Source: an uncultured Chelatococcus sp.
Lineage (GTDB): Bacteria > Pseudomonadota > Alphaproteobacteria > Rhizobiales > Beijerinckiaceae
Direction of reading: 5' to 3'
Length of the DNA: 64,000 nt
Assembly: GCA_937863995.1 (NCBI GenBank)
Contig: CALMIK010000078.1
Coordinates: forward strand, 19,691 to 83,690
The notes under the pieces are model-generated. The model did not search any database and was not told the DNA's origin. It saw only the letters and a list, made by a program, of their open reading frames with translations. The translations under genes and the position numbers were made by a program. This document shows, piece after piece, positions 20,093 to 28,611 of this stretch (its first letter is position 1; each line of letters opens with the position of its first letter).

Positions 20093-21612
20093 CCGAAAAC
20101 TCCATGCAGGAACCAGCGATGCGAGCCTGTGGCCGCATCCTCGCCGTCGCCGGCGCGGAAGACCCAGAAGCGCTGGCCCGATTCATCTTCGAGGCGGAAG
20201 TAGTCGCGCACCGCGACCAGTTCGGCATCGCTTTTCCACCATTCCCCGAACACCCGCTCGGGACCGTCGGCCCGTTTGACGCGCCGGCGCACGCCCCGCC
20301 ATGCGATCCAGTTCGGCGGATGGTCGGGTAGCAGCCCCATGGTCTCTATCGGCTCGGGACGCGGCAGCAGACGCGCGGGGCGCGGCCAGTGGTCCGGCCA
20401 GCCCGCGCCGGTGTCCCCGGCCAGCGCCGGGATGCGGCGGACCGATCGTTCCGGCACGTCGCTGGCGACCGGGGCGAAGCGATAGATCGCTTTTGCGCCC
20501 ACCCGGTTGGCGAGCGTGTCGATCAGGCCCGACAGATCTGGCTCGGCCGGCGCGATCAGGCTGTTCGGCGCCTGTTTCGCGGCCAGAGGTTCGGCAAGGG
20601 GGGCCGCCAGCGTCATGATCTCGATGCCGAGACCGGGGTCGATGGTTTCGATCCTGTCGCAGAGCAGGCGGTTCAGGTGTTTGGGGTCGCGCACCGGCCG
20701 AGCCAGCCCGATGCGAACAGTCTCAACGCGATTGTCGACCCGGTGGCAGAGCAGATCGAGGCGGCGCGCACCGACGCCACGCTCTTCCAGCATGGCGCAG
20801 AGCGCCATGACCAGCTTGCCAATGTAGCGCGCAATTGTCTCGGGAGCACCGATGGGTTCGGCGAAGCTGCGCCGCGCCTCGATCATGTCGTCGGGCCGGA
20901 GAGGGACGATCGGCTCTGCCGCCTGGCCGAGAGCCTGATCGAGCCTGCGGCAGAGTTCGGGGCCGAAGCGGCGGGTCAGCGGCGCGCGCGGTTGGCCGAT
21001 CAGGTCGCCGATACGGGCGAAGCCCAGATCGCGCAGCCCGGCGGAAATAACGGATTGAAGGCGCAGCGCCTCCAGCGGCAGCGGCGAGAGAACGGGGATG
21101 GCTTCACCGGGTGGCGCGATGGTGACAGGACCCGCCCCATGGCGCGCGAGCGCATGGGCCGCGCCCCAGCTGTCGGCAACGGCTGCGCGGGCGCCGACGC
21201 CGCACATGGCAAGCCGCCCGGCCAGCGCCTCCAGCATGGCGGCCTCGCCGCCGTGCAGATGGTCGGCGCCCGTCGAATCGATGACGATCCCGTCCGGCGC
21301 ATCGACTGCGACGATGGGCGCGATCCGCTGCAACACCCACAGCGCGAGGCGTTCGAGACCCTCCGCATCGGCCTGAAGGTCGGCCGGTTCGATCGCCAGC
21401 CCCGGCACCAGCGCCTGCGCCTTGGTCACGGGCATCCCGCCCCGCAATCCGAGCCTCCACGCAGCCGCATCCACCGCCGTGACGACGCGACGATTGCGAT
21501 CCCGCCCCGCAATGATCAGCGGCGTCTCAGCCGGCGGCGCTGTGTCGCCGGCCTTCCGCCGCAGCCGGTCTGTCGGCCATGTCGGCAGGAAGACCGAGAT
21601 GACCCGAGCCAT
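20089..21612 (-). CDS. imuB: Y-family DNA polymerase-like protein ImuB
   Basis: Scaffold of the ImuABC mutasome, a catalytically inactive Y-family homologue that recruits DnaE2 to the sliding clamp. It is 507 aa from the ATG at 21612 ([17 protein letters not shown]); an upstream in-frame start at 21648 would add 12 residues. The acidic metal ligand normally found at the N-terminus (DxDxFF) is replaced by FLPTWPTDR, as expected for ImuB. Little-finger-like sequence follows, with a C-terminal DUF6504-type segment ([19 protein letters not shown]). It overlaps imuA by 86 bp and dnaE2 by 4 bp. Confidence 0.93.
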   Translation of the reverse strand: MARVISVFLPTWPTDRLRRKAGDTAPPAETPLIIAGRDRNRRVVTAVDAAAWRLGLRGGMPVTKAQALVPGLAIEPADLQADAEGLERLALWVLQRIAPIVAVDAPDGIVIDSTGADHLHGGEAAMLEALAGRLAMCGVGARAAVADSWGAAHALARHGAGPVTIAPPGEAIPVLSPLPLEALRLQSVISAGLRDLGFARIGDLIGQPRAPLTRRFGPELCRRLDQALGQAAEPIVPLRPDDMIEARRSFAEPIGAPETIARYIGKLVMALCAMLEERGVGARRLDLLCHRVDNRVETVRIGLARPVRDPKHLNRLLCDRIETIDPGLGIEIMTLAAPLAEPLAAKQAPNSLIAPAEPDLSGLIDTLANRVGAKAIYRFAPVASDVPERSVRRIPALAGDTGAGWPDHWPRPARLLPRPEPIETMGLLPDHPPNWIAWRGVRRRVKRADGPERVFGEWWKSDAELVAVRDYFRLEDESGQRFWVFRAGDGEDAATGSHRWFLHGVFG

Positions 21613-22288
21613 CGCATGCCTCCAGTTCCATTTCGAGAGATTCGCCACCCCGCGCCCGGATCAGTTCGATGAGCCAGCGTGCGCGCCCCACGCCGGGCAC
21701 CGGCAGGGCAACCGAGGGCAGGACCGAGACGCGCCATCGCGTCATCGCCGCGGTCGGCTGCCCGAAATCGCTGGCCTCGGACTGCCGCCGCCAGCGCCGG
21801 AGGGCAAGGCCGATGACGCCGCTTTGCTTCGCGGCCAGATGCAGCCGCCGCGAGGCGGTCATCGACAGCCGTGCGATATCGCCAATGACCGCTCCAAGCC
21901 CGCCATGGCGCAACCCTTCCTCCATGCAGGTCAGCACGGACTTGTCGTCTCCGGCCTCGACATGGATCACCCGGTTGGGTGTGAGGCCGGACTGTTCGAG
22001 GCCGGGCGCGAAGAGATCCTGTCGGGTGACGCACCACAGCACCTTGCCCTGCGTCCGCGCGGCGATGCCGGCGACGAAACACGCGGCCGCCGCACCATCC
22101 AGCGCACCATTGCCGCCGCCCGCGATCTCATGCAGGCAGCCGAGCGCCAGCCCGCCGCCCTGCAGCCTCCGGTCCAGTCGGGGAATGCCGAAAGGCAGCA
22201 CTTCGCGCATGCGCGCGCCGTCTCCCTCAAGCTGCGAGATGCGCGTGCGAAGGGCCGCAAGAGCTGGATTGATGACGCGCTCGTGCAT
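21527..22288 (-). CDS. imuA: ImuA, RecA-like SOS mutagenesis protein
   Basis: First gene of the SOS mutagenesis operon, 253 aa. It is a RecA/SulA-like P-loop relative: GIPRLDRRLQGGGLALGCLHEI, where the Walker A region is degenerate, then VLWCVTRQDLFAPGL and the C-terminal LIELIRARGGESLEMELEA. It starts at the ATG at 22288, 47 bp from the LexA box. Its coding region overlaps imuB by 86 bp, so translation is likely coupled. Alphaproteobacterial members are known to support DnaE2/ImuB-dependent mutagenesis; the exact biochemical role is unsettled. Confidence 0.9.
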   Translation of the reverse strand: MHERVINPALAALRTRISQLEGDGARMREVLPFGIPRLDRRLQGGGLALGCLHEIAGGGNGALDGAAAACFVAGIAARTQGKVLWCVTRQDLFAPGLEQSGLTPNRVIHVEAGDDKSVLTCMEEGLRHGGLGAVIGDIARLSMTASRRLHLAAKQSGVIGLALRRWRRQSEASDFGQPTAAMTRWRVSVLPSVALPVPGVGRARWLIELIRARGGESLEMELEACDGSGHLGLPADMADRPAAAEGRRHSAAG

Positions 22289-22335
22289 GCCGAAGGGAAA
22301 CTCCGGGTCTGTCCAAAGGCAAATCCTTTTGCCTT

Positions 22336-22350
22336 GTTCTTTATTTGTTC
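22336..22350 (-). promoter_or_regulatory. LexA (SOS) box, alphaproteobacterial type
   Basis: GTTC-TTTATTT-GTTC, a perfect direct repeat with 7-base spacing (GAAC-N7-GAAC on the coding strand). It is 47 bp upstream of imuA, inside an AT-rich stretch suited to a promoter. It is the expected damage-inducible control point of imuA-imuB-dnaE2. Confidence 0.88.
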
Positions 22351-22465
22351 CATTTCCGCGCGAGAGTCAATCTGAGTCCTGGCCGATGCGAACGGAAGCC
22401 TGATACCGGTTTCTGGGGTGTAGGGGCGGCAAAGGCCAGGCAAAGGGTTTTCCCAATCGCTTTCT

Positions 22466-22704
22466 GACCGACAGAAGACCGCGACGAAGGGGAAGAAGCG
22501 GACCTCGACGGCCGATCTCCCGACCGGGCCGAAGGAGCTGCGTGCGTCGGTGCTGCCGCTCGATGACGGCCTCCATGCGCTGCAGGCGACGATCCCGCAC
22601 CTGACGCGATCTTCCCTGCATCGCGGCCTGCAACGACACATTATCCCCCGGCTGCCCGACGTGGGGGCGACAAACAGCCGGGGCAGGAGTTCAAGAGCTA
22701 TCCG
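22466..22704 (+). pseudogene. IS481-type transposase remnant (frameshifted, internally deleted)
   Basis: One frame reads QKTATKGKKRTS, then ADLPTGPKELRAS, then LPLDDGLHALQATIPHLTRS and LHRGLQRHIIPRLPDVG. This matches the N-terminal HTH part of IS481-family transposases (kTVAKWkkR, DLPTGPkep, PLDDcLyaLQptIPHLTRSSLHRCLQRHGISRLPev). About 18 codons are missing between RAS and LPLDD. A frameshift near 22664 moves the continuation GDKQPGQEFKSYP to another frame, and the DDE catalytic domain is gone. No terminal inverted repeats were found. It occupies the gap between the SOS operon and the CoA-metabolism operon. Confidence 0.75.
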
Positions 22705-22754
22705 AATTTGGAGGAAGCTCTGGACCTCGGGTCACACGAAACGTCCGAAATGCT

Positions 22755-23597
22755 TTATTCCGCTGCGGCTTGCATTGTCATGACGCCTGCGGCGTTCTGC
22801 ACCCAAAGCTGGATTCCATCCTTTTCGCGCCGTCCGTTGGCGGTGAAAACCGCGCCGTCGAACAGCGGCGAGGTGCCGCGGAAGGTGAAGCGGCCGGGAA
22901 AGCGGTCGCCGTTCAGTTGCCGGGCCATGCGCAACAGGTAGGTTGCCTGAAGCGGACCGTGGACGATCAGGCCGGGATAGAACTCTTCCCGGATGCAATA
23001 ATCGCGGTCGTAATGAATGCGATGGCCATTGAAGGTCACGGCCGAATAGCGTGACAGCAGCGTGGGCGTTGCCTGGATATGAAGCTCGACATCGGGCGCA
23101 GGCAGCTCCGCCTTTGGCGGCTCCCCACCTTTCGGTGGCTCGATGGCGCGATAGACGATGTCGTGTCGCTCGCCAAGCGCCGCGCCGCGCGTGGTGTAGT
23201 AGTCGTGCTGAACGGTCACGAAGCACAGCGATCCGGTACGGCCGGTCTTCACCGCCACATCCTGTACGCGGGAAACGCGATGCACCTCATCGCCGACGCG
23301 GAATTCGTCGGTGAAGCGCAGTTCGCCGCCTGCCCACATGCGGCGCGGCAGGGGCACCGGCGGCAGGAAGCCGCCGCGCGCGGGGTGACCGTCGGCGCCG
23401 AGGCCGGACATCGGCGCGATATCCGGCGAGAGGCACCAATGAATCCCGACCGGGGCGGGATCTTCCGCGCCCAGATTGCACGGTTCGTCGAGCACCGCCG
23501 CGAGGCTGCTCGCAAGCCGCGGCGTGATGGTGTCGAAGCTCTCACGTTCCAGGCCGATCCAGCTCTTGAGATGGTCGATGTCGAGTTCGATGGACAT
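22755..23597 (-). CDS. MaoC-like acyl-CoA hydratase (itaconyl-CoA / mesaconyl-C4-CoA hydratase type)
   Basis: Hydrates an unsaturated C5 dicarboxylyl-CoA, 280 aa. It has the double hot-dog layout: an N-terminal MaoC-like half (PPVPLPRRMWAGGEL) and a C-terminal half with the catalytic pair in NGHRIHYDRDYC and the hydratase-2-like motif YPGLIVHGPLQATYL. This is the arrangement of mesaconyl-C4-CoA hydratase and of itaconyl-CoA hydratase (Ich/RipB). It is the last gene of a four-gene minus operon (citE, mmgE/prpD, acyl-CoA dehydrogenase, this gene), starting 9 bp after the dehydrogenase stop. In the proposed pathway it converts itaconyl-CoA to (S)-citramalyl-CoA, the substrate of the CitE-like lyase. 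Confidence 0.8.
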   Translation of the reverse strand: MSIELDIDHLKSWIGLERESFDTITPRLASSLAAVLDEPCNLGAEDPAPVGIHWCLSPDIAPMSGLGADGHPARGGFLPPVPLPRRMWAGGELRFTDEFRVGDEVHRVSRVQDVAVKTGRTGSLCFVTVQHDYYTTRGAALGERHDIVYRAIEPPKGGEPPKAELPAPDVELHIQATPTLLSRYSAVTFNGHRIHYDRDYCIREEFYPGLIVHGPLQATYLLRMARQLNGDRFPGRFTFRGTSPLFDGAVFTANGRREKDGIQLWVQNAAGVMTMQAAAE

Positions 23598-23606
23598 GGG
23601 ACGGCC

Positions 23607-24776
23607 TCAGTAGGAGCGCGGCATGCCGAGAACGTGCTCGGCGACGTAACTGAGAATAAGGTTCGTGGAGATGGGCGCGACCTGGTAGAGGCGCGTCTCG
23701 CGAAACTTGCGTTCGACATCGTACTCGGAGGCAAAGCCGAAACCGCCGTGGAACTGGATGCAGGCGTTGGCCGCCTCCCAGGATGCCTTCGCGGCAAGAT
23801 ACTTGGCCATGTTGGCCTGCGTGCCGCAAGGTTTGCCGGCGTCATACAGGCGGCAGGCCTCATAGCGCATCAGGTTGGCGGCTTCGATCTCGATATAGGC
23901 TTCGGCGATGGGGAACTGCACGCCCTGATTCTGGCCGATGGGGCGGCCGAATACCACGCGGTTCTTGACGTAGTCCACCACCTTGTCTGTAAACCAGTAA
24001 CCGTCTCCGATGCATTCGGCGGCGATCAGCACGCGCTCGGCATTGAGGCCGGTGAGGATGTACTTGAAGCCATGCCCTTCCTCGCCGATCAGATTGTCGG
24101 CGGGAATTTCAAGCTCGTCGAAGAACAGTTCGTTGGTCTCGTGATTGACCATGTTCGGGATCGGACGCACCTGCATGCCCTTCTTCATCGCTTCCTTGAT
24201 GTCGACGAGAAAGATGGACAGGCCCTCGGACTTCTTCGCGACATGCTCCAGCGGCGTGGTGCGGGCGAGGAGAACCATGAGATCGGAGTGCTGAACGCGC
24301 GAGATCCAGACCTTCTGGCCGTTGACGACATAGCGGTCGCCCTTGCGGACCGCGACGGTCTTGATCTTCGTGGTGTCGGTGCCGGTGGTGGGCTCGGTGA
24401 CGCCCATGGACTGCAGCCGCAGCTCGCCGGAGGCGATCCGGGGCAGGTAATATTCGCGCTGGGCAGCGGAGCCGTGCCGGATCAGCGTCGTCATGTTGTA
24501 CATCTGGCCGTGGCATGCGCCCGAGTTGCCGCCCGCCCGGTTGATCTCCTCCATGATGATCGAGGCCGCGGTAAGGCCCAGGCCCGCGCCGCCGTATTCT
24601 TCCGGAATGAGCGCCGCCATCCAGCCCTCGCGTGTCAGCGCGTCGACGAAGGCTTCCGGGTAAGCGCGTTCTTCGTCGACGCGCCGATGATACTCGGGTG
24701 GAAAGTTGGCGCAAAGCGCGCGGATGCCCTCGCGGATATCGGCATGGGCGTCACGAGGGGTGGTGGACTCGTTCAC
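23607..24776 (-). CDS. acyl-CoA dehydrogenase family protein
   Basis: FAD-dependent alpha,beta-dehydrogenation of an acyl-CoA, 389 aa. The flavin/substrate segments are MGVTEPTTGTDTTKIK and VNGQKVWISRVQHSD, and the C-terminal helix is FHGGFGFASEYDVERK. The usual catalytic Glu of the IYEGT motif is replaced (LYQVAPIS). A Glu is present instead at position 247 in TGLNAERVLIAA, where isovaleryl- and long-chain acyl-CoA dehydrogenases carry theirs. That placement fits a branched substrate such as methylsuccinyl- or related C5-CoA. A homologue occurs in the Pseudomonas itaconate operon as I recall (PA0879), where its role is unproven. Confidence 0.88.
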   Translation of the reverse strand: MNESTTPRDAHADIREGIRALCANFPPEYHRRVDEERAYPEAFVDALTREGWMAALIPEEYGGAGLGLTAASIIMEEINRAGGNSGACHGQMYNMTTLIRHGSAAQREYYLPRIASGELRLQSMGVTEPTTGTDTTKIKTVAVRKGDRYVVNGQKVWISRVQHSDLMVLLARTTPLEHVAKKSEGLSIFLVDIKEAMKKGMQVRPIPNMVNHETNELFFDELEIPADNLIGEEGHGFKYILTGLNAERVLIAAECIGDGYWFTDKVVDYVKNRVVFGRPIGQNQGVQFPIAEAYIEIEAANLMRYEACRLYDAGKPCGTQANMAKYLAAKASWEAANACIQFHGGFGFASEYDVERKFRETRLYQVAPISTNLILSYVAEHVLGMPRSY

Positions 24777-24846
24777 AGAATTCTCTCCGCAGAAATGAGC
24801 CGGCCGGCGCGGCGGTGCGTCGCGGGCCGTCGGGAAAACGGGGCGT

Positions 24847-26202
24847 TCAGGCGAAATGCGCGCGCACGTCCTGCGCCGTTGGCAGCGCGCGCAGCTTGCT
24901 CAGGAGCGTGTCGGCGCCGGCGTTCAGCACCGGGCCGGCCAGGGTGCGGAACTTCTCGGCGCTCGCCTGCGCTGAAGGAAAGGTCTCAGGCTCGCCGGAA
25001 GGGTCGTCGACGCGCAGCACCGTGGTCTCGCCGCGCGCCACGATTTCAAGCGTGGCCCCGAAGGGGTGGCGCAGTCCTTCCAGACTGGTGTCGCGCACCA
25101 CCGTGACCCGGTCCGCGAGCGCGTCGATGCCCGGTGCGCCGAGCAGGTCGTAGTCGTCCCAGCCGAAGCGGCCGCGCGTGAGGGCGACGGCGGCCGCGAA
25201 CGGCATGGAAAACTGTCCCTCGACGATGCTGCGCGCGCGGCGCTTGCCCGCGAGCGGCTCGCCCACCAGCGTGATGCCGTTGCGATGCAGCCCCACGCTG
25301 ATGCTGTCGATCTCATCCACCCGCCAGCCATGTTCGCGCCGCAGCGCCAGGATGCCGTCGACGGCGGCATGGGTATAACGGCAGGCGGGATAGGGCTTCA
25401 CGCCGATCTGCAGCGTTTCCCACACACTGCCCAGTCCCGCGGTGGCGCGTGCGGCATCGGCGCCGTCGCTGTAGCCTTGCAGCAGGCCGTGCTTGCCCTC
25501 GATCGCATCGGCCGAGCCGATAAAACCCTCGGCGGCGAGCGTTGCGGCGATAAGGCCCTTCATCGCGGCCTCTCCCACCTGGTAGCGCTTGTTCCAGGCG
25601 CCGTTTTCCAGGAACTGCAGCGATCCCGAGGCCTGGCTCGCGGCGATGCCGAAGGCGTTGGCGATGTCGGCGGCGTCGAGAGACAGCAGCCTGCCCGCAG
25701 CCGCGGCGGCGCCGAAGACGCCTGCGGTAGCGGTGGGATGGAAACCGCGCGCGTAGTGGGCGGCGGGGTCGAGCGCCAGCCCGAGGCGACAGCAGACCTC
25801 GAAGCCGATCACCACGGCGGCGAGAAAGTCCGCGCCCGAGGCGCCGGTGAGTTCGGCCGCGGCCAGCGCCGCAGGCACTACCGGCGCGCTGGGGTGCAGG
25901 GAGCTGTCCGCGTGCGTGTCGTCGAAGTCGAGCGAGTGGCCGAAGGCGCCGTTGAGCAGGGCCGCTGCCGCCGGCGGATACCGCCGGTTGAGGCCGAAAA
26001 CGAGGCATTCGTCGCCCCTGTCCATGCCGAGGCGGGCAAGGGCGGCCAGTATCGCGGGGCTCGAGTCGGCCTCGTTGGCGGCGCGCACGGCCGACCCGAT
26101 CAGGTCGGTCGTGAGGGCGAGGGCGCGCGCGGGCACTTCCGGCGGCAGATCGGCGCTGCTGGTCTGCGCGGCGAAGGCTGCCAGTATTTGCGTGGCTGAC
26201 AT
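24847..26202 (-). CDS. MmgE/PrpD family protein (2-methylcitrate dehydratase / cis-aconitate decarboxylase family)
   Basis: 451 aa from the ATG at 26202, which has a strong AGGAGG ribosome-binding site; an upstream start at 26292 would run into the preceding citE gene. Family features are GAFGHSLDFDDTHADSSLHP and the HPTATAGVFGAAAAAGRLL segment, and the C-terminal domain holds VGLHRNGITLVGEP. The family includes 2-methylcitrate dehydratase and the itaconate-forming cis-aconitate decarboxylase. In this operon it lies between citE (19 bp) and the acyl-CoA dehydrogenase (70 bp), the same company as PA0881 in Pseudomonas (from memory). It may prepare or isomerise a tricarboxylate or C5 dicarboxylate; reaction unknown. 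Confidence 0.85.
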   Translation of the reverse strand: MSATQILAAFAAQTSSADLPPEVPARALALTTDLIGSAVRAANEADSSPAILAALARLGMDRGDECLVFGLNRRYPPAAAALLNGAFGHSLDFDDTHADSSLHPSAPVVPAALAAAELTGASGADFLAAVVIGFEVCCRLGLALDPAAHYARGFHPTATAGVFGAAAAAGRLLSLDAADIANAFGIAASQASGSLQFLENGAWNKRYQVGEAAMKGLIAATLAAEGFIGSADAIEGKHGLLQGYSDGADAARATAGLGSVWETLQIGVKPYPACRYTHAAVDGILALRREHGWRVDEIDSISVGLHRNGITLVGEPLAGKRRARSIVEGQFSMPFAAAVALTRGRFGWDDYDLLGAPGIDALADRVTVVRDTSLEGLRHPFGATLEIVARGETTVLRVDDPSGEPETFPSAQASAEKFRTLAGPVLNAGADTLLSKLRALPTAQDVRAHFA

Positions 26203-26221
26203 GACGTTGAGCCTCCTGGTT

Positions 26222-27046
26222 TCAGCCGTTCGACGGCAAGGGCGCGTTGGCGCGGCTGAGGATCTGACGGGCGCGGGCGACGACCGGGGCATCGACCATG
26301 CTGCCGTCGACCCGCACCGCGCCGCCCTGCGACGCGGCGTCGATCACGCGGTTCGCCCAGTCGATGTCAGCCGGGCGGGGAAGAAACCCCTGCCGCGCGG
26401 GCGCTATCTGCGCGGGATGAATGAGCAGCTTGCCGCCGAAGCCAAGCTCGACCGCATGGGCGCAGTCCTCGAGCACGGCGGCTTCGTCGCCGATTGCCGT
26501 CGTGACGCCGTCGAGCGGGGCGGGCAGGCCCGCAAGCCTGGAGGCAAGCACGATTTCCGAGCGCGCCGACAAGAGAGAGCGGGGCGTATGCGCCATGGCG
26601 AGATCGGCCGCATAATCGATGGAGCCGAAGGCGATGCGGCTTGCCGCCGTGGCGATGGCCCGCACGTTGGCAACGCCCGATGCACTCTCCACCAGCGCGA
26701 TGACCGGCAACGATGTGCGGCGCGCCACGGTGGCGATATCGTCGGCGCTCTCCGCCTTCGGCAGGACGACCGCGCCGATGGGCAGCGCCGCTGCCGTGGC
26801 GAGATCCGCGTCGTGCCACGGCGTGCCGATTGCATTGATGCGCAGTGCGATCGGCACGTGCGTGGACAAGCCGGCGAAAGCCTGCGCGAGCCCGGCGCGG
26901 GCCGCATCCTTGTTGTCCGGGGTGACGGCGTCTTCCAGATCGACGAACACCGCATCGGGACCGGCTGCGATCGCTTTTGCGATGCGCTCAGGGCGGTCGG
27001 CAGGGACGAAAAGCGGCAACGCTATCGTATCGAGAAGCTTGATCAT
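26222..27046 (-). CDS. CitE-like (S)-citramalyl-CoA / malyl-CoA lyase
   Basis: HpcH/HpaI/CitE TIM-barrel enzyme of 274 aa from the ATG at 27046 (a GTG six codons upstream is an alternative; neither has a strong ribosome-binding site). Motifs are DAVFVDLEDAV, ALRINAIGTPW, VVLPKAESADDI, ALVESASGV and GFGGKLLIHPAQI. It cleaves a 3-hydroxyacyl-CoA dicarboxylate to acetyl-CoA plus pyruvate (citramalyl-CoA) or glyoxylate (malyl-CoA). As first gene of the minus operon containing the MaoC hydratase and divergent from the CaiB transferase, it is best read as the citramalyl-CoA lyase (Ccl/RipC) step of itaconate degradation. Confidence 0.82.
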   Translation of the reverse strand: MIKLLDTIALPLFVPADRPERIAKAIAAGPDAVFVDLEDAVTPDNKDAARAGLAQAFAGLSTHVPIALRINAIGTPWHDADLATAAALPIGAVVLPKAESADDIATVARRTSLPVIALVESASGVANVRAIATAASRIAFGSIDYAADLAMAHTPRSLLSARSEIVLASRLAGLPAPLDGVTTAIGDEAAVLEDCAHAVELGFGGKLLIHPAQIAPARQGFLPRPADIDWANRVIDAASQGGAVRVDGSMVDAPVVARARQILSRANAPLPSNG

Positions 27047-27353
27047 CCGCAGCAATCCAATCACGACAAGCCATTCATGGCGTCGTGCAGGATGGGACTT
27101 GCAGGGCTATACTGGAAATATATTTTTTCTTTCATTGCAATCGCAATTTTTTATGGCCCGATTGCATGTATCGGATGCGTCCGGGGAGCGAGCGCAGGAA
27201 CCCGCGCGCGGGCGGGAGGTATAACGCAACACTATGCCCGCTGGAGGAAGCTGTTATTTGAAGTGATGGCTGATTTCGCCAATCTTCAAGGCAGACAGAA
27301 GTGCATCCGGCACTTTCCGATAGATATATCCGACACTCACGCTGGTTCGCTCA
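27047..27353. other. divergent intergenic region between citE-like and caiB-like genes
   Basis: 307 bp with a strongly AT-rich block at about 27115-27155 (runs of T and A) that probably holds the divergent promoters. Three ATTGC/TTGC words occur but not in the spacing of the 35-bp operators. No gene seen. Confidence 0.55.
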
Positions 27354-28496
27354 ATGAAATACGTCGACCTGGAAGGCCTTCTCGTCGTCTCCGTCGAACA
27401 GGCGGTGGCGGCTCCTTATGTTTCTTCCCGCCTCGCTGAGGCTGGGGCGCGGGTGATCAAGATCGAGCGTCCGGAAGGCGATTTCGCGCGTGGCTACGAC
27501 AGCCTCGTCCACGGCGAGAGCGCCTATTTCGTATGGCTCAATCGCGGCAAGGAATCGGTGTGCCTGGACCTGCGCGACGAGCAGGCGCGGGTGGCGCTGT
27601 CCAACATGATCGCGCGGGCCGACATCTTCATCCAGAATCTCGCGCCCGGCGCGATCGACCGGCTCGGCTTCGCGCCCGAGAAGCTGAGGGAGGCCGATCC
27701 CCGGCTGATCACCGTGTCGATATCGGGATACGGGGACGAAGGCCCCTTCCAGTATCTGAAGGCGTATGACCTGCTCGTGCAGGCCGAAAGCGGCCTGTCG
27801 TCCATCACCGGCACGCCGGATGGCATGACGCGGGTCGGCGTTTCGGTGTGCGACATCGCCGCCGGGATGACGGCCTACCAGGCGGTTCTGCAGGCGCTCA
27901 TCGGCCGCGAGAGAACCGGCGAGGGACGGCACATCTCGATATCGCTGTTCCACGCGCTGACGGACTGGATGAACGTGCCCTACCTGCAATACGTTTACGG
28001 CGGCAAGACGCTGGGGCGCAACGGCCTGACCCATCCCACGATCGCCCCCTACGGCGCCTATGCCGGCAGCGACGGCAAGGAAGTCCTGTTCTCCATTCAG
28101 AACGAGCGCGAATGGGCCCAGTTCTGCGCCGAGGTGCTGCGCATGCCGGAGATCGCTGCCGACGAGCGCTTCAGCAACAATTCGCGCCGCGTGGCGAACC
28201 GGGCCGAGCTCGACGCCATCATCAATTCCATATTCTCCGGCGTCGTGCGCGACGAACTGGTCCGGCGCCTCGAAGCCGCGCGCATCGCGTTTGGCCGCGT
28301 CTCCACCATGGACGACCTGGCTGTGCATCCGCAGAACCGCTACGTCGACGCCGACACGCCCACGGGGCCGGTGCGCATGCTCGGGCCAGGCGCGCTGGTG
28401 AACGGCAACCTGCCGGTGTTTGGCGCGGTTCCGGCCCTGGGCGAGCATACGGGCGCGGTGCTGGCCGAGTTCGCCGCATCGCCGTCGCAGTCCTAA
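27354..28496 (+). CDS. CaiB/BaiF family III CoA-transferase (itaconate CoA-transferase-like)
   Basis: Transfers CoA between succinyl-CoA (or another donor) and a carboxylic acid, 380 aa. Family III landmarks are VEQAVAAPYVSSRLAEAGA near the N-terminus, IKIERPEGDFAR, the catalytic Asp139 in LKAYDLLVQAESG, and the IGRERTGEGRHISISL segment. It is divergent from the citE-mmgE-acdh-maoC operon. The gene set equals that of the itaconate pathway (Ict, Ich, Ccl), where this enzyme makes itaconyl-CoA. The alternative is succinyl-CoA:mesaconate or citramalate transferase. A dispersed palindromic repeat begins just before its stop and may serve as the end of the unit. Confidence 0.85.
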   Translation: MKYVDLEGLLVVSVEQAVAAPYVSSRLAEAGARVIKIERPEGDFARGYDSLVHGESAYFVWLNRGKESVCLDLRDEQARVALSNMIARADIFIQNLAPGAIDRLGFAPEKLREADPRLITVSISGYGDEGPFQYLKAYDLLVQAESGLSSITGTPDGMTRVGVSVCDIAAGMTAYQAVLQALIGRERTGEGRHISISLFHALTDWMNVPYLQYVYGGKTLGRNGLTHPTIAPYGAYAGSDGKEVLFSIQNEREWAQFCAEVLRMPEIAADERFSNNSRRVANRAELDAIINSIFSGVVRDELVRRLEAARIAFGRVSTMDDLAVHPQNRYVDADTPTGPVRMLGPGALVNGNLPVFGAVPALGEHTGAVLAEFAASPSQS

Positions 28497-28528
28497 AGCG
28501 TTTTCAAGAAAAGCGGATACCGCTTTGC
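28494..28528 (-). repeat. dispersed palindromic repeat, type 2 copy 2
   Basis: Matches the reverse complement of 11806-11840 at 33 of 35 bases and includes the perfect hairpin AAAGCGG-ATA-CCGCTTT at 28510-28526. It overlaps the last codon of the CoA-transferase gene. Confidence 0.85.
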
Positions 28529-28611
28529 CGAGCCGGCTGACGCCGCAATCGGGCAAAAGCGCCAACGTCCAGACCCTATCCATGATCACTAACAGCCTCT
28601 AGAGGCACGCG

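Noticed and set aside
23079..25106. 675-codon plus-strand open frame
   Set aside because: Lies opposite the MaoC, acyl-CoA dehydrogenase and MmgE/PrpD genes; no recognisable domains.
27134..27165. A fourth copy of the ATTGC/GCAA operator between citE-like and caiB-like genes
   Set aside because: ATTGC and GCAATTTTTT words are present, but the N15 and N6 spacing of the three real sites is not kept on either strand.
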